This document shows, in pieces, positions 23,121-31,086 of a stretch of 64,000 bases of DNA (positions are counted from its first letter, which is position 1; each line of letters starts with the position of its first letter). The position numbers were made by a program, and so were the translations under genes. This DNA comes from a bacterium HR37 (GTDB lineage Bacteria > Desulfobacterota_D > UBA1144 > Nemesobacterales > CSP1-2): the NCBI GenBank assembly GCA_002898375.1, contig BEIN01000006.1, positions 38,596 to 102,595 of the forward strand, read 5' to 3'. The notes under the pieces are model-generated. The model did no database searches and was not told where the DNA came from. It was given only the letters and a program-made list of their open reading frames with translations.

Positions 23121-24539
23121 CTACTTTAGATTTACCACCGGACAGAACAGTCCAAGAGGTTTTCTTTCCCACCAGCAACCGGTTTTACGCTTCTCTTCGG
23201 TACTTGTAAAACGGTATTCGTAAAGCACTGCTCTTATATACCTAGGAGGGCTTTCTGGAAACGGGTTCGTTTTCAACAGGGATAAAACCGAACCTTCTCC
23301 CTCAAGAAGACGAAGTAGAAGATTTACAAACCACAGATCAATTCCGTGTTGCCTTAAAGCTAAAAACCACATCTGCCAGTCCAACCTTGGCTGGTGGGGT
23401 ATGTTCCATTTTAGAGGGTTATCCTCCTTAACTGGTTTCCATTTAAACTCGTATTCTCTCCAGTTAACACCATCATCACTTCCCTCTATATTGACCTCAT
23501 AGCGCAGAGTTGTCATAACGGTAAAAAGACCGTAGCTGTTTACCAGAAAAAAAGGTGAAAATACGGAAAGCAAACGGAATACACCTTTTGATTTTAAAAA
23601 GATTGCGATAAATTGGAGCAAATTTAAAATAAAAAGCACACCTGTTATGAAATGGATAATATGTTGAATAGCCCTACTATGCATGGCACTGTGAAAAGTA
23701 TTTATACTACCTGTCAGATTAAACCATATCCTATCTGGAACAAGCGGGATGAGGATAACAATGGATAAAATATTAAATAAACCGTAATTTCCGGTAAGAA
23801 CAATTGCAACCTGCAAGAGAGCTAGGATCAAAGCAGCTACTACACGCATTGTATTTGAACTAAATATCAGGAACGGAACAGCTATCTCGATAAACAGAAC
23901 CAGAAAGGTACATATCCTATGAAAAGCCACAGGCATTTTATGCATATACCAAGCCAGTGGTGTTGGAAGAGGCTGGGTTTCATAGTGGTATTTAAGGGCA
24001 CTTAGATTACGCCATGTTCTATCCCCGCTTAAAAGCTTTCTTATACCGGAAGAAAACATAAAACGAAAGACAACAAACCACAATAAGAATAAGGAAAATG
24101 AAGACGAGGGAGTATCAAGTGATAGAAGAAACCCTAAAAACCCAATCTCAAGTAGTAAGGCATCCCACTGAAACATCAAGAAATCCTGTCCTATACTTAC
24201 AAATGAAAGATAACACATCCAAAGCACTAAAAGAGAAACAGAGGTAAGATGATCAGTTACAAGCAAAAGGGAAAAAACAATCCCCACAATGCCAGCACCA
24301 ATAAGAGCATGATCACTGCTATTAACCCAGAAAAGAGTAGGACAACGGTAAAATCTCCGTATTCCGTAGCGTCTCCTTGCCCTCTCCAGATATTCCCCTG
24401 CCGGTAAAATACCCTTTGAACCATAAAGGCCCTTTATTTGAACTAAAAGTGAGGAAAAAGCAAGCAGATAAACAAGGCCAAGAAATCTAAAGAACAACCA
24501 TTGAGAGAACAGAAAATCACTTGTAAATCCATGAAACAT
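23121..24539 (-). CDS. Lipase maturation factor (LMF1) family membrane protein
   Basis: The 472-residue protein matches the lipase maturation factor family: FLFSQWLFFRFLGLVYLLAF, YGSKGILPAGEYL, KLLSGDRTWRNLSALKYHYE, TQPLPTPLAWYMHKMP and LTGNYGLFNIL. These precede a C-terminal soluble domain with WREYEFKWKPV and HQPRLDWQMWFLALR. Eight to ten hydrophobic segments span the membrane. Human LMF1 helps fold dimeric lipases in the ER. Bacterial homologues have no proven function, and some may handle redox or folding of exported proteins. No lipase gene is beside it; the HIT-family gene lies 15 bp upstream on the same strand. The ORF is intact. Confidence 0.88.
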   Translation of the reverse strand: MFHGFTSDFLFSQWLFFRFLGLVYLLAFSSLLVQIKGLYGSKGILPAGEYLERARRRYGIRRFYRCPTLFWVNSSDHALIGAGIVGIVFSLLLVTDHLTSVSLLVLWMCYLSFVSIGQDFLMFQWDALLLEIGFLGFLLSLDTPSSSFSLFLLWFVVFRFMFSSGIRKLLSGDRTWRNLSALKYHYETQPLPTPLAWYMHKMPVAFHRICTFLVLFIEIAVPFLIFSSNTMRVVAALILALLQVAIVLTGNYGLFNILSIVILIPLVPDRIWFNLTGSINTFHSAMHSRAIQHIIHFITGVLFILNLLQFIAIFLKSKGVFRLLSVFSPFFLVNSYGLFTVMTTLRYEVNIEGSDDGVNWREYEFKWKPVKEDNPLKWNIPHQPRLDWQMWFLALRQHGIDLWFVNLLLRLLEGEGSVLSLLKTNPFPESPPRYIRAVLYEYRFTSTEEKRKTGCWWERKPLGLFCPVVNLK

Positions 24540-24554
24540 TTCCTCAAGTTACGT

Positions 24555-25010
24555 TCATAAACCCTCTGCACTATGAGAAGAGGTAAGACGACTTATTGCT
24601 GATCTTATAGCATTTTGAACTTCTAAAATAGAGTCAGTATCTTTATATTTCTGTCTTGGCCAGAAAAAACCTCTTAAACCGTCCTTCCTACGTCTTGGTA
24701 CTATGTGTATATGTAAATGGGGAATACTCTGACTTACACGGTTATTAATTGCCACAAACGAGCCATCTACCTTTAAACCAATCTCTACCGCATGTGCTAA
24801 AAGCCTAACATTGATAAAGAGTTTTGGGATAAGTTCTATGGGTAAATCAATAATGGTTTTATAATGAGCCCTCGGAATTAAAAGACAGTGACCAGGAAAT
24901 AGAGGTCTATGATCTAAAAAAGCAACAGAGTCTTCATCTTCAAACACCATATAAGCTGGCTCCTCTCTCCATACAATCCTACAGAATCTACACTTCTCAT
25001 CCCTTAACAT
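24555..25010 (-). CDS. HIT-family nucleotide hydrolase/transferase
   Basis: The 151-residue protein has the histidine-triad motif HLHIHIVPR, with its catalytic His, near residue 100. The N-terminal zinc-binding CRFC is typical of bacterial HIT proteins. PLFPGHCLLIPRAH and VAINNRVSQSIPHLHIHIVP are standard blocks. Such enzymes cleave nucleoside phosphoramidates or dinucleoside polyphosphates; which one cannot be read from sequence. It precedes the LMF-like gene on the same strand by 15 bp, a likely transcriptional pair. Confidence 0.92.
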   Translation of the reverse strand: MLRDEKCRFCRIVWREEPAYMVFEDEDSVAFLDHRPLFPGHCLLIPRAHYKTIIDLPIELIPKLFINVRLLAHAVEIGLKVDGSFVAINNRVSQSIPHLHIHIVPRRRKDGLRGFFWPRQKYKDTDSILEVQNAIRSAISRLTSSHSAEGL

Positions 25011-25047
25011 CTAATTACCTACTCCAACCCCCTAAAACCACCACTAT

Positions 25048-25458
25048 TTATTTAACCTCGATCTCCACCCTCTTTGGCTGCACCTCCTTTCTTTTTGGGA
25101 TAACCACACTAAGAACACCGTTAGTATACCTAGCCTTTACATTATCAGCATCTGCATCTGGAGGAAGAATAAATCTACGGGTAAAGGGGCCATAAACACT
25201 TTCACCCTTTACCAGATTAGCACCTTTTAATAGATTATCCGCGGGTTTTCTCTCACCCTTTATTAAAAGAACTTCGTTTTTCAACTCAACTGCTATATCC
25301 TCCCTGGATACTCCAGGAAGTTCTGCATTTATGATATACTCGTTGTCAGTTTCGTAAACATCAACACTTGGAATCCACACCCTTCTGTTGGGGTTTTCGT
25401 ATGGAACTCTAGAAACTCTATTTCTCCTCCTTGCTCTCTCAACACCTGCCCTATACAT
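25048..25458 (-). CDS. Small heat-shock protein (Hsp20/alpha-crystallin)
   Basis: An ATP-independent holdase that binds unfolding proteins. The alpha-crystallin domain starts at VWIPSVDVYETDNEYIINAE and contains LPGVSREDIAVELKNEVLLI, GPFTRRFILPPDADADNVKA, and the closing YTNGVLSVVIPKR with the conserved G-V-L. The longest frame starts at 25518, but ATG 25458 has an excellent AGGAGG spaced 9 nt and I take it as the start, giving 136 residues. The short basic N-terminal arm is unlike typical Hsp20 arms. RpoH is encoded in this window and could drive it, though I see no clear sigma-32 promoter. Confidence 0.92.
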   Translation of the reverse strand: MYRAGVERARRRNRVSRVPYENPNRRVWIPSVDVYETDNEYIINAELPGVSREDIAVELKNEVLLIKGERKPADNLLKGANLVKGESVYGPFTRRFILPPDADADNVKARYTNGVLSVVIPKRKEVQPKRVEIEVK

Positions 25459-25516
25459 TAGCGCCCACCTCCTAGTTGTTAGCCTAGATCTTTTTGCTTT
25501 CACACTAAAGATATTC

Positions 25517-25532
25517 ATTCATTTAAATGAAT
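25517..25532. promoter_or_regulatory. 16-bp perfect palindrome in the hsp20 upstream region
   Basis: ATTCATTTAAATGAAT is exactly self-complementary and lies 59-74 bp upstream of the chosen hsp20 ATG. On the minus strand TTGATT, 16 bp, TATCTT overlaps it and could be the promoter, which would put an operator over the promoter. It is not a CIRCE element. Confidence 0.35.
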
Positions 25533-25596
25533 CAAGCCAAAGCACTTGGAACATCTCAATAAACAAATTAAACTATAATTAAAAAGGTTTAGAGAA

Positions 25597-25833
25597 ATGC
25601 TTAGCAGGTATGATATTCTTAAGCTAATTTCTGAGATGAACCCTGCTACCTTACAGGCCCTCTACGATGAGATATCGGATAAGGACAAAGATGGATACTC
25701 CTTGATAGAAGAACTAGATTACCTCCTATCCCAGGGACTTATAGAAGAATACGAGGAAAAAGGCTCTATAGCATACAAGCTTACAGAAGCAGGTATAAAG
25801 GAACTAGAGGTATTGGGAGGAGCAGTTTCTTAA
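25597..25833 (+). CDS. Small winged-helix-like DNA-binding protein
   Basis: The 78-residue protein reads as a single winged helix. Helices occur at YDILKLISEM and ATLQALYDEIS, with a possible recognition helix at SLIEELDYLLSQGL. A wing-like segment IEEYEEKGSIAYKLTEAGIK follows, ending with the 'LTEAG' signature seen in MarR/PadR-like folds. It is acidic overall and has no recognised family. TATAAT at 25574-25579 lies 17 bp before ATG 25597, giving a short leader. It precedes the Tat-like peptide gene by 85 bp, and that gene has its own candidate promoter. A regulator of the peptide gene is a reasonable guess but only from position. Confidence 0.65.
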   Translation: MLSRYDILKLISEMNPATLQALYDEISDKDKDGYSLIEELDYLLSQGLIEEYEEKGSIAYKLTEAGIKELEVLGGAVS

Positions 25834-25870
25834 TACTTTTAGCGTAATAAAAGTTAAAACTATAGTGCAA

Positions 25871-25898
25871 TTGTAAATAGTTTGGCTAGATGTATATT
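25871..25898 (+). promoter_or_regulatory. Candidate promoter for the Tat-like peptide gene
   Basis: TTGTAA (25871-25876) and TATATT (25893-25898) are separated by 16 bp, with AAGGAATAA and ATG 25919 downstream. The leader would be about 15 nt. Confidence 0.4.
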
Positions 25899-25918
25899 TT
25901 AGTTTAAGGAATAACTAG

Positions 25919-26137
25919 ATGAACAACACAGAACCCAAAAAAATTCATTCCGGTAGCGTAAATAGCGCAAGACGAAAGCTTCTAAAGCTTGGTGTATATT
26001 CAGCCCCAGCCATCTTATTTCTGGGAAGGGTAACAACGGCAAAAGCAAGTGGCGGAAGCACCTCATCCAAAACAAGAAAGAATGGAAAGGACTGTAATAT
26101 CTTTAAACAGATAATAAGCTTTGGTCAATGGTGTTAG
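25919..26137 (+). CDS. Tiny exported protein with twin-arginine-like signal and two cysteines
   Basis: The 72-residue frame begins with a polar stretch, then ARRKLLKLGVYSAPAILFLG, which resembles a Tat signal (R18-R19, xLLK) with a hydrophobic core. AKA at 41-43 is a plausible signal-peptidase site. The mature part would be only about 29 residues, SGGSTSSKTRKNGKDCNIF onward, with C59 and the terminal residue C72 as its only cysteines, so one disulfide or thioether is possible. A TTTAAGGAATAACT ribosome-site region and its own promoter support expression. I do not know the family. It could be a small secreted factor, a peptide precursor, or a lipoprotein-like remnant. Confidence 0.6.
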   Translation: MNNTEPKKIHSGSVNSARRKLLKLGVYSAPAILFLGRVTTAKASGGSTSSKTRKNGKDCNIFKQIISFGQWC

Positions 26138-26150
26138 AGCAGTTGCCTGC

Positions 26151-26498
26151 TTAATCAGTGCTGCTACCACTGTTTCTATCAAATAAAATACCCAGAATAA
26201 GTCCAATTATAAAAGCTAAAACAGAAACTAAGGATAGGGTTAAAAAAGGCCTTTCTTCAATCTTTTCCTCAACTGACTCAAAGGTTTCTCTCCCCCGTTT
26301 GCGTGTCTGACCTATAGCCTGACCCACATCCTCTATAAGTCTTTGAACACCGATTCTAACCCTTCCCCTGGCAGCATCCGTCTCATCCTTACCTATCTTT
26401 AAAAGCTTCTGCGTTATTTCAGATATATCTTGACGAAGCTTTGATATATCCTTCTTAAGGGTCTCTACGTCTTCCCTTAAATCTATTTCCTCAACCAT
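26151..26498 (-). CDS. DUF883-like (ElaB/YqjD type) membrane-anchored protein
   Basis: The 115-residue protein has an N-terminal coiled coil (DVETLKKDISKLRQDISEIT and on), a middle amphipathic stretch and a C-terminal membrane span (FLTLSLVSVLAFIIGLILG) followed by a short polar tail. This is the layout of the ElaB/YqjD/DUF883 proteins, which anchor inactive ribosomes to the membrane in E. coli. The RPFLTLSL segment matches the family's R-P-x-x-x before the span. The link to ribosomes is family knowledge and not visible here. It lies downstream of mutS on the same strand, with 75 bp between. Confidence 0.7.
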   Translation of the reverse strand: MVEEIDLREDVETLKKDISKLRQDISEITQKLLKIGKDETDAARGRVRIGVQRLIEDVGQAIGQTRKRGRETFESVEEKIEERPFLTLSLVSVLAFIIGLILGILFDRNSGSSTD

Positions 26499-26573
26499 TA
26501 CCTAACCCCCTTTCTATACTCTGCTACACAATATAGTTTCTATAAGATAGATGAAAAATCAAATCGAACACAG

Positions 26574-29165
26574 CTAACCAGAGAGCTTCTTCTGAAGCTC
26601 ACAGAGCTTAAGAAGTGCTTCAACAGGTGTCATGGTGTTAATATCTAGTTGCATCAGCTCTTCCAACACACTGTCCTGCATACGATAACTATAGTCACAG
26701 GTATCCCTAAGGGGAGGAACATCGATTTTTTTCCTATCTTGACTTAAGATTAGAGAGTCTTTATTATAGCTTTTTTCATACTCAGAAAGCAGCTGCCTGG
26801 CTCGCACAACCACAGGTCTGGGTAAACCTGCAAGTCGTGCTATATGAACACCATAGCTTCTCTTGGCCCTACCTGGAACCAACCTGCGCAGAAAAACAAA
26901 TCCATCTTCCTTCTCTAAAACCTCCATGTGAAAGTTCTTCACACGGGGAAGTACACCTTCTAGCTCGGTTAGCTCGTGATAGTGTGTTGCAAAGAGTGTT
27001 TTTGCACGGATATTGGGGTATTCGTGTAAGAATTCTATGATAGCCCTTGATATAGAAATCCCATCATAGGTACTGGTTCCCCGTCCCACCTCATCAAGTA
27101 TTATAAGCGACCTGGGTGTTGCATTATTTAGTATATGGGCTGTCTCCATCATCTCAAGCATAAAGCTGGACTGCCCCAGAGCAATATGCTCCTGGAGACC
27201 AACCCTTGTGAATATACGGTCAACTATACCGATTGTGGCAGAATCTGCGGGTACAAAGCTCCCTATCTGTGCTAAAAGCACAATAAGAGCAACCTGCCTT
27301 AAATAGGTTGATTTCCCCGAAGAGTTGGGAGCAGTAATGATAATTATCTGGTTTTCATCATTTGAGAGAAACGTATCATTTGGAACAAACTCCCCGTTTC
27401 TTACAGTGTGCTCAACTACAGGATGCCGCCCTCCCTTTATTACTATGGAATCCCCATTATTTAATCTGGGACGAATATAGTTATTACGAACCGCTACCTC
27501 CGCAAGAGCCAAAAAAACATCAATATGGGCAATAACACTGGCAACACGGATTACCCTCTCTCGCTGTTCACCAATCCTCATACATATACGTTGAAAAAGA
27601 CTTGTTTCAAGCTCCTTTATTCTTTCTTGAGCATTAGATATTATGGACTCAAATTCTTTTAGCTCCAATGTTATAAACCGCTCTGCATTTACCAGAGTTT
27701 GCTTACGAATATACTCAGGAGGAACCAATGGAAGGTTTGGTTTGGTTACCTCTATATAGTAACCAAAAACCTTATTGTAACCCACTTTAAGGGATTTAAT
27801 TCCGGTTCTCTCCCTTTCTCTTGTTTCCAGATCTGCCAGATACCTTTTGCTGTTTTTTAATAGTAACCTTAGCTGATCCAGCTCTTTTGAGTAACCGTTT
27901 CTTATAACTCCTCCCTGTTCCAGGCTGGCCGGAGGCTCATCAACTATAGCAGTAGAGATTAATCTAGCAATATCCTCACACGTATCCAAACCAGAACGTA
28001 TAAACTCTTCTAAAGGCTCTTTGTCTTTAATTACACTTACTATTTCAGATACAACCTCCAAACTACGTCCTAAAACAACAAGTTCCCTAGGTGTTACAAC
28101 TCCTGCCTTTACCCTACCTACGAGGCGCTCAATATCGAATACCCGACCAATAAGCTCTCCAAGCCTTTTACGTAAAATCGGGTTTTCATAGAAGAAATGA
28201 ACCACTTCCTGCCTTTTTACAATCTCATTTACATCCAGAAGCGGTTGCCTTAACCACTTCCTTAGCAACCTACCTCCCATGGGTGTGCTTGTAAGATCTA
28301 TTATGGAAATTAGGGAACCATAATGTGTGCCAGTACTACCATGGAAAACCTCCAGATTTGCAAGCGTTCGGGGATCTACCTCCATAAATGAGTCTGTGGA
28401 ATAAACGCTTAAACGAGTAAGTTGATCAAGCACCCTTTTTTGGATTTGATCAAGATACTGAACAATAGTGCCAGCTGCTCTTACAGCCAATGGTAGATGC
28501 TCACACCCATAAGGTACTAAAGACTCGGTTTTGAAGTGATCCAAAAGAGCCCTGCGACACCCTTCAAGTTCAAACACTGTGTCATCAAGCAGGGTTATTA
28601 CCCCTTTAAATCCCGTTACAAACTCCAAATCCTTAATCGAAACACTCCTTGGCAAAAGAAGTTCAGAGGGTTTTAATCGCCCTAGCTCCGAAACCACTTT
28701 ATCGGAAGAAAGCTCTGTGGTAAGAAACTCCCCGGTTGTAATGTCCGCATAAGCCATTCCTGCTTTACCGCCTTCTAGAACCACACTTGCAAGGTAGTTG
28801 TTTGTTTTTCCATCAAGAAGATTTAACTCGATTACGGTTCCAGGGGTTATTATTCTAGTTACATCCCTTTTTATAAGTTTCTTCCCAGGTGGTGTTAACT
28901 GCTCACATACAGCAACCTTGTATCCCCTATCAATAAGCTTTCCTATGTATTGCTCAAGTGTATGCACCGGAATTCCGGCCAGAGGAACACGAAGGTTTTT
29001 CCCGAGTCTCTTAGAAGTAAGGGCTATACCAAGTTCTCGTGATACGATCTCTGCATCCTCATCAAATGTCTCAAAAAAATCCCCTATTTGAAATAAAACA
29101 ATCATATCACTGTATCTTTTCTTGATCTCCAGATACTGCTGTCTAATAGGGGTAAGGTTTTGCAT
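26574..29165 (-). CDS. mutS: DNA mismatch repair protein MutS
   Basis: The 863-residue MutS recognises mismatches and small loops. The N-terminal mismatch-binding motif is DFFETF (Phe and Glu preserved). Connector, lever and clamp domains follow, then the ABC-type ATPase with ITAPNSSGKSTYLRQVALIV, LILDEVGRGTSTYDG and ATHYHEL, and a C-terminal helix-turn-helix. The Walker A starts with Ala where most proteins have Gly (A-P-N-S-S-G-K-S); the GKS and all other ATPase residues are intact. It is preceded by 8 bp by a nuclease-like gene on the same strand. No mutL is in the window. Confidence 0.97.
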   Translation of the reverse strand: MQNLTPIRQQYLEIKKRYSDMIVLFQIGDFFETFDEDAEIVSRELGIALTSKRLGKNLRVPLAGIPVHTLEQYIGKLIDRGYKVAVCEQLTPPGKKLIKRDVTRIITPGTVIELNLLDGKTNNYLASVVLEGGKAGMAYADITTGEFLTTELSSDKVVSELGRLKPSELLLPRSVSIKDLEFVTGFKGVITLLDDTVFELEGCRRALLDHFKTESLVPYGCEHLPLAVRAAGTIVQYLDQIQKRVLDQLTRLSVYSTDSFMEVDPRTLANLEVFHGSTGTHYGSLISIIDLTSTPMGGRLLRKWLRQPLLDVNEIVKRQEVVHFFYENPILRKRLGELIGRVFDIERLVGRVKAGVVTPRELVVLGRSLEVVSEIVSVIKDKEPLEEFIRSGLDTCEDIARLISTAIVDEPPASLEQGGVIRNGYSKELDQLRLLLKNSKRYLADLETRERERTGIKSLKVGYNKVFGYYIEVTKPNLPLVPPEYIRKQTLVNAERFITLELKEFESIISNAQERIKELETSLFQRICMRIGEQRERVIRVASVIAHIDVFLALAEVAVRNNYIRPRLNNGDSIVIKGGRHPVVEHTVRNGEFVPNDTFLSNDENQIIIITAPNSSGKSTYLRQVALIVLLAQIGSFVPADSATIGIVDRIFTRVGLQEHIALGQSSFMLEMMETAHILNNATPRSLIILDEVGRGTSTYDGISISRAIIEFLHEYPNIRAKTLFATHYHELTELEGVLPRVKNFHMEVLEKEDGFVFLRRLVPGRAKRSYGVHIARLAGLPRPVVVRARQLLSEYEKSYNKDSLILSQDRKKIDVPPLRDTCDYSYRMQDSVLEELMQLDINTMTPVEALLKLCELQKKLSG

Positions 29166-29173
29166 CTTGTATG

Positions 29174-29887
29174 CTACTCAAAAAACTTCTCTAAAACGTT
29201 CTTTATAGAACTTAGAGCATTATAAACCCGCTTTACCTCTCCAACACTTAATATCGTGGTTACATCCCCGATTTCATGGAAAGAACCCGACAGATAGGGA
29301 TAGAGCAAGCGGTTTGCTTTTTTTGAGTTAAGCTCATCAGAAATCACCAGAAACGGTTTTGACCTCTGTACATCGTATGCGTGTTTTAACTTTGCCAAAG
29401 CACTCTCAATCTTACCCTTAATCTGTACCTCAAAAACATGGCTTATACGTGGAGATAACTTGCTTTCCTTCCATATAACATCAAATCTATTATACTCTTC
29501 TTCGGCGTATTTACCCAGCATTAAACCAATCTCTATAAGCTTCTTCTTAACATCATCATGCGAGAGCTCCTCCTTTACGGTTTCAAGTGGAATATCAAAA
29601 GCCAGGCCTTCTCGCTCAATCCTTTCCTTTCCCTTTTCAGTAAGCCTCCAACTACCCCTATGCCTTCTTATCTCCCCTTTTTTAACAAGGGACTGACCTG
29701 CCTTGTTAACCAGCATTCTCCAGCGATTCCGTCCGGACTTTGTCCTTTCCTTTAGATCCTCATCTGTTAGCTGTGGGAAATAAGGAACCAAGCGACTGTA
29801 AAGAACCCTGACCATTTCCTCCCCACCTGTAGCATTAAGCTCCTGCAATATTGGAAGCTCCATCCTAGAGCTATTTGGAAAAGCCAT
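29174..29887 (-). CDS. Mrr N-terminal-like winged helix plus PD-(D/E)xK-like nuclease candidate
   Basis: The 237-residue protein has an N-terminal segment resembling the Mrr_N winged helix: FPNSSRMELPILQELNATGG, LTDEDLKERTKSGRNRWRML, and IRRHRGSWRLTEKGKERI. The second half has RFDVIWKES, then HVFEVQIKGKIESALAKLKH, then KPFLVISDE. An Asp followed by E-x-Q in strands is a known variant of the PD-(D/E)xK nuclease core, so a nuclease or nuclease-derived binding domain is likely. It is 8 bp upstream of mutS on the same strand and should be co-transcribed. Roles could be restriction of modified DNA or repair. The Mrr_N match is good; the nuclease call is moderate. Confidence 0.6.
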   Translation of the reverse strand: MAFPNSSRMELPILQELNATGGEEMVRVLYSRLVPYFPQLTDEDLKERTKSGRNRWRMLVNKAGQSLVKKGEIRRHRGSWRLTEKGKERIEREGLAFDIPLETVKEELSHDDVKKKLIEIGLMLGKYAEEEYNRFDVIWKESKLSPRISHVFEVQIKGKIESALAKLKHAYDVQRSKPFLVISDELNSKKANRLLYPYLSGSFHEIGDVTTILSVGEVKRVYNALSSIKNVLEKFFE

Positions 29888-30008
29888 CTCTTAAAAACCT
29901 CCATCCACACAATTTTTTTCAGAAACCGTTACACGTAAATGCTGCTTAAGGAAGAAGGAGCCTTTCACGCAGAAACTCTAACGGAATACTGCACTAAATA
30001 TTATCTTA

Positions 30009-30035
30009 CACAAAAATACTGATATTTCTAAATCA
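30009..30035 (-). terminator. Weak terminator at the end of the ABC operon
   Basis: On the minus strand CTGAT, an 8-nt loop and ATCAG form a short stem overlapping the stop codon of the ATPase gene, followed by TATTTTTGTG. The stem is only 5 bp with a T-rich tail, so efficiency is doubtful. Confidence 0.3.
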
Positions 30036-31082
30036 GATGATCCTGGTACCACTTTCCTTATCAAATATATGCAACTTCTCAAATGGAACATGAAAAAAAA
30101 CACTTTCACCGGGAAAAGGGTTCTTCTCTCCAATTAATCTTCCCCTTATCTTTATACCTTTAAATACCCCATCTACCCATATTTCATTGCCAGTTTGTTC
30201 TACCATCAACACCTCACCCCTTAACACCATGAATTTATCATCATACTCCCTGGTGCTTACAATTAGGTCGTATGGTCTTATTCCAATAACCACTTCCCTG
30301 TCCAACTCCCTTAAAGCTGACCAGATTGGCTCTACACCCCTAAAAGATGAGCCATCAACAAAGTTCATTGGCGGACTTCCTATAAAATCTGCAACAAATA
30401 CGTTCGCAGGTTTTTTGTACACGTTTATCGGAATATCGCACTGCTGTATTACCCCCATATAGAGAACCGCCATTCTATCCGAAAGTACCATTGCCTCCTC
30501 CTGGTCGTGGGTAACGTAAACAGTTGTTATTCCAAGCTCCTGGTGAAGCTTTTTCAGTTCTGTTCTCATATCCAATCTTAGCTTGGCATCCAAGTTAGAA
30601 AGGGGCTCATCCATTAAAAACACCTTCGGTTTCCTTACAAGTGCCCTTCCAAGAGCGACCCGTTGTTTTTGACCACCAGAAAGCTCTTTTGGTTTTCTTT
30701 GGAGGAGACTCCCCAGATCAAGAAGACTGGCGATTCGTTTAACCTCTTCATCTATCTTCTCCTTTCTCTCCTTCTTTACACGTAGTGGAAATGCAATGTT
30801 CTCATATACTGTCATATGAGGATAAAGAGCGTAACTCTGGAAAACCATAGCAACATCCCTCTCAGCTGGAGAGAGACCATTAACTGGAGTGCCATCGAAG
30901 TATATGGTTCCCCCAGTTACATCCTCCAGCCCGGCGATCATATTCAGTATGGTTGATTTTCCACACCCACTTGGTCCAAGAAAGGTAAAAAACTCCCTGC
31001 TCCTTATGGTAAGATCAAGTTTCTTTATAACCGTTACACTTCCGAATCTCTTTTCAACACCCTCAAATCTTATCTCAACCAA
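30033..31082 (-). CDS. Sugar-type ABC transporter ATPase (MalK/UgpC family)
   Basis: A 349-residue cytoplasmic ATPase that powers a carbohydrate importer. Walker A is GPSGCGKST, signature LSGGQKQRVALGRALVRKP, Walker B KVFLMDEPLSNLDAKLR, and the H-loop is in YVTHDQEEAM. The C-terminal part from about residue 240 is an OB-fold (TOBE) regulatory domain with VVIGIRPYDL, as in MalK and UgpC. It is the last gene of the operon: thioredoxin-TPR, binding protein, two permeases, ATPase, with 4-bp gaps or overlaps. The sugar is unknown. Confidence 0.95.
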   Translation of the reverse strand: MVEIRFEGVEKRFGSVTVIKKLDLTIRSREFFTFLGPSGCGKSTILNMIAGLEDVTGGTIYFDGTPVNGLSPAERDVAMVFQSYALYPHMTVYENIAFPLRVKKERKEKIDEEVKRIASLLDLGSLLQRKPKELSGGQKQRVALGRALVRKPKVFLMDEPLSNLDAKLRLDMRTELKKLHQELGITTVYVTHDQEEAMVLSDRMAVLYMGVIQQCDIPINVYKKPANVFVADFIGSPPMNFVDGSSFRGVEPIWSALRELDREVVIGIRPYDLIVSTREYDDKFMVLRGEVLMVEQTGNEIWVDGVFKGIKIRGRLIGEKNPFPGESVFFHVPFEKLHIFDKESGTRII

Positions 31083-31086
31083 GGCT

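Noticed and set aside
25048..25518. hsp20 start at 25518 from the longest frame
   Set aside because: That start has no ribosome site, and ATG 25458 has AGGAGG at ideal spacing.
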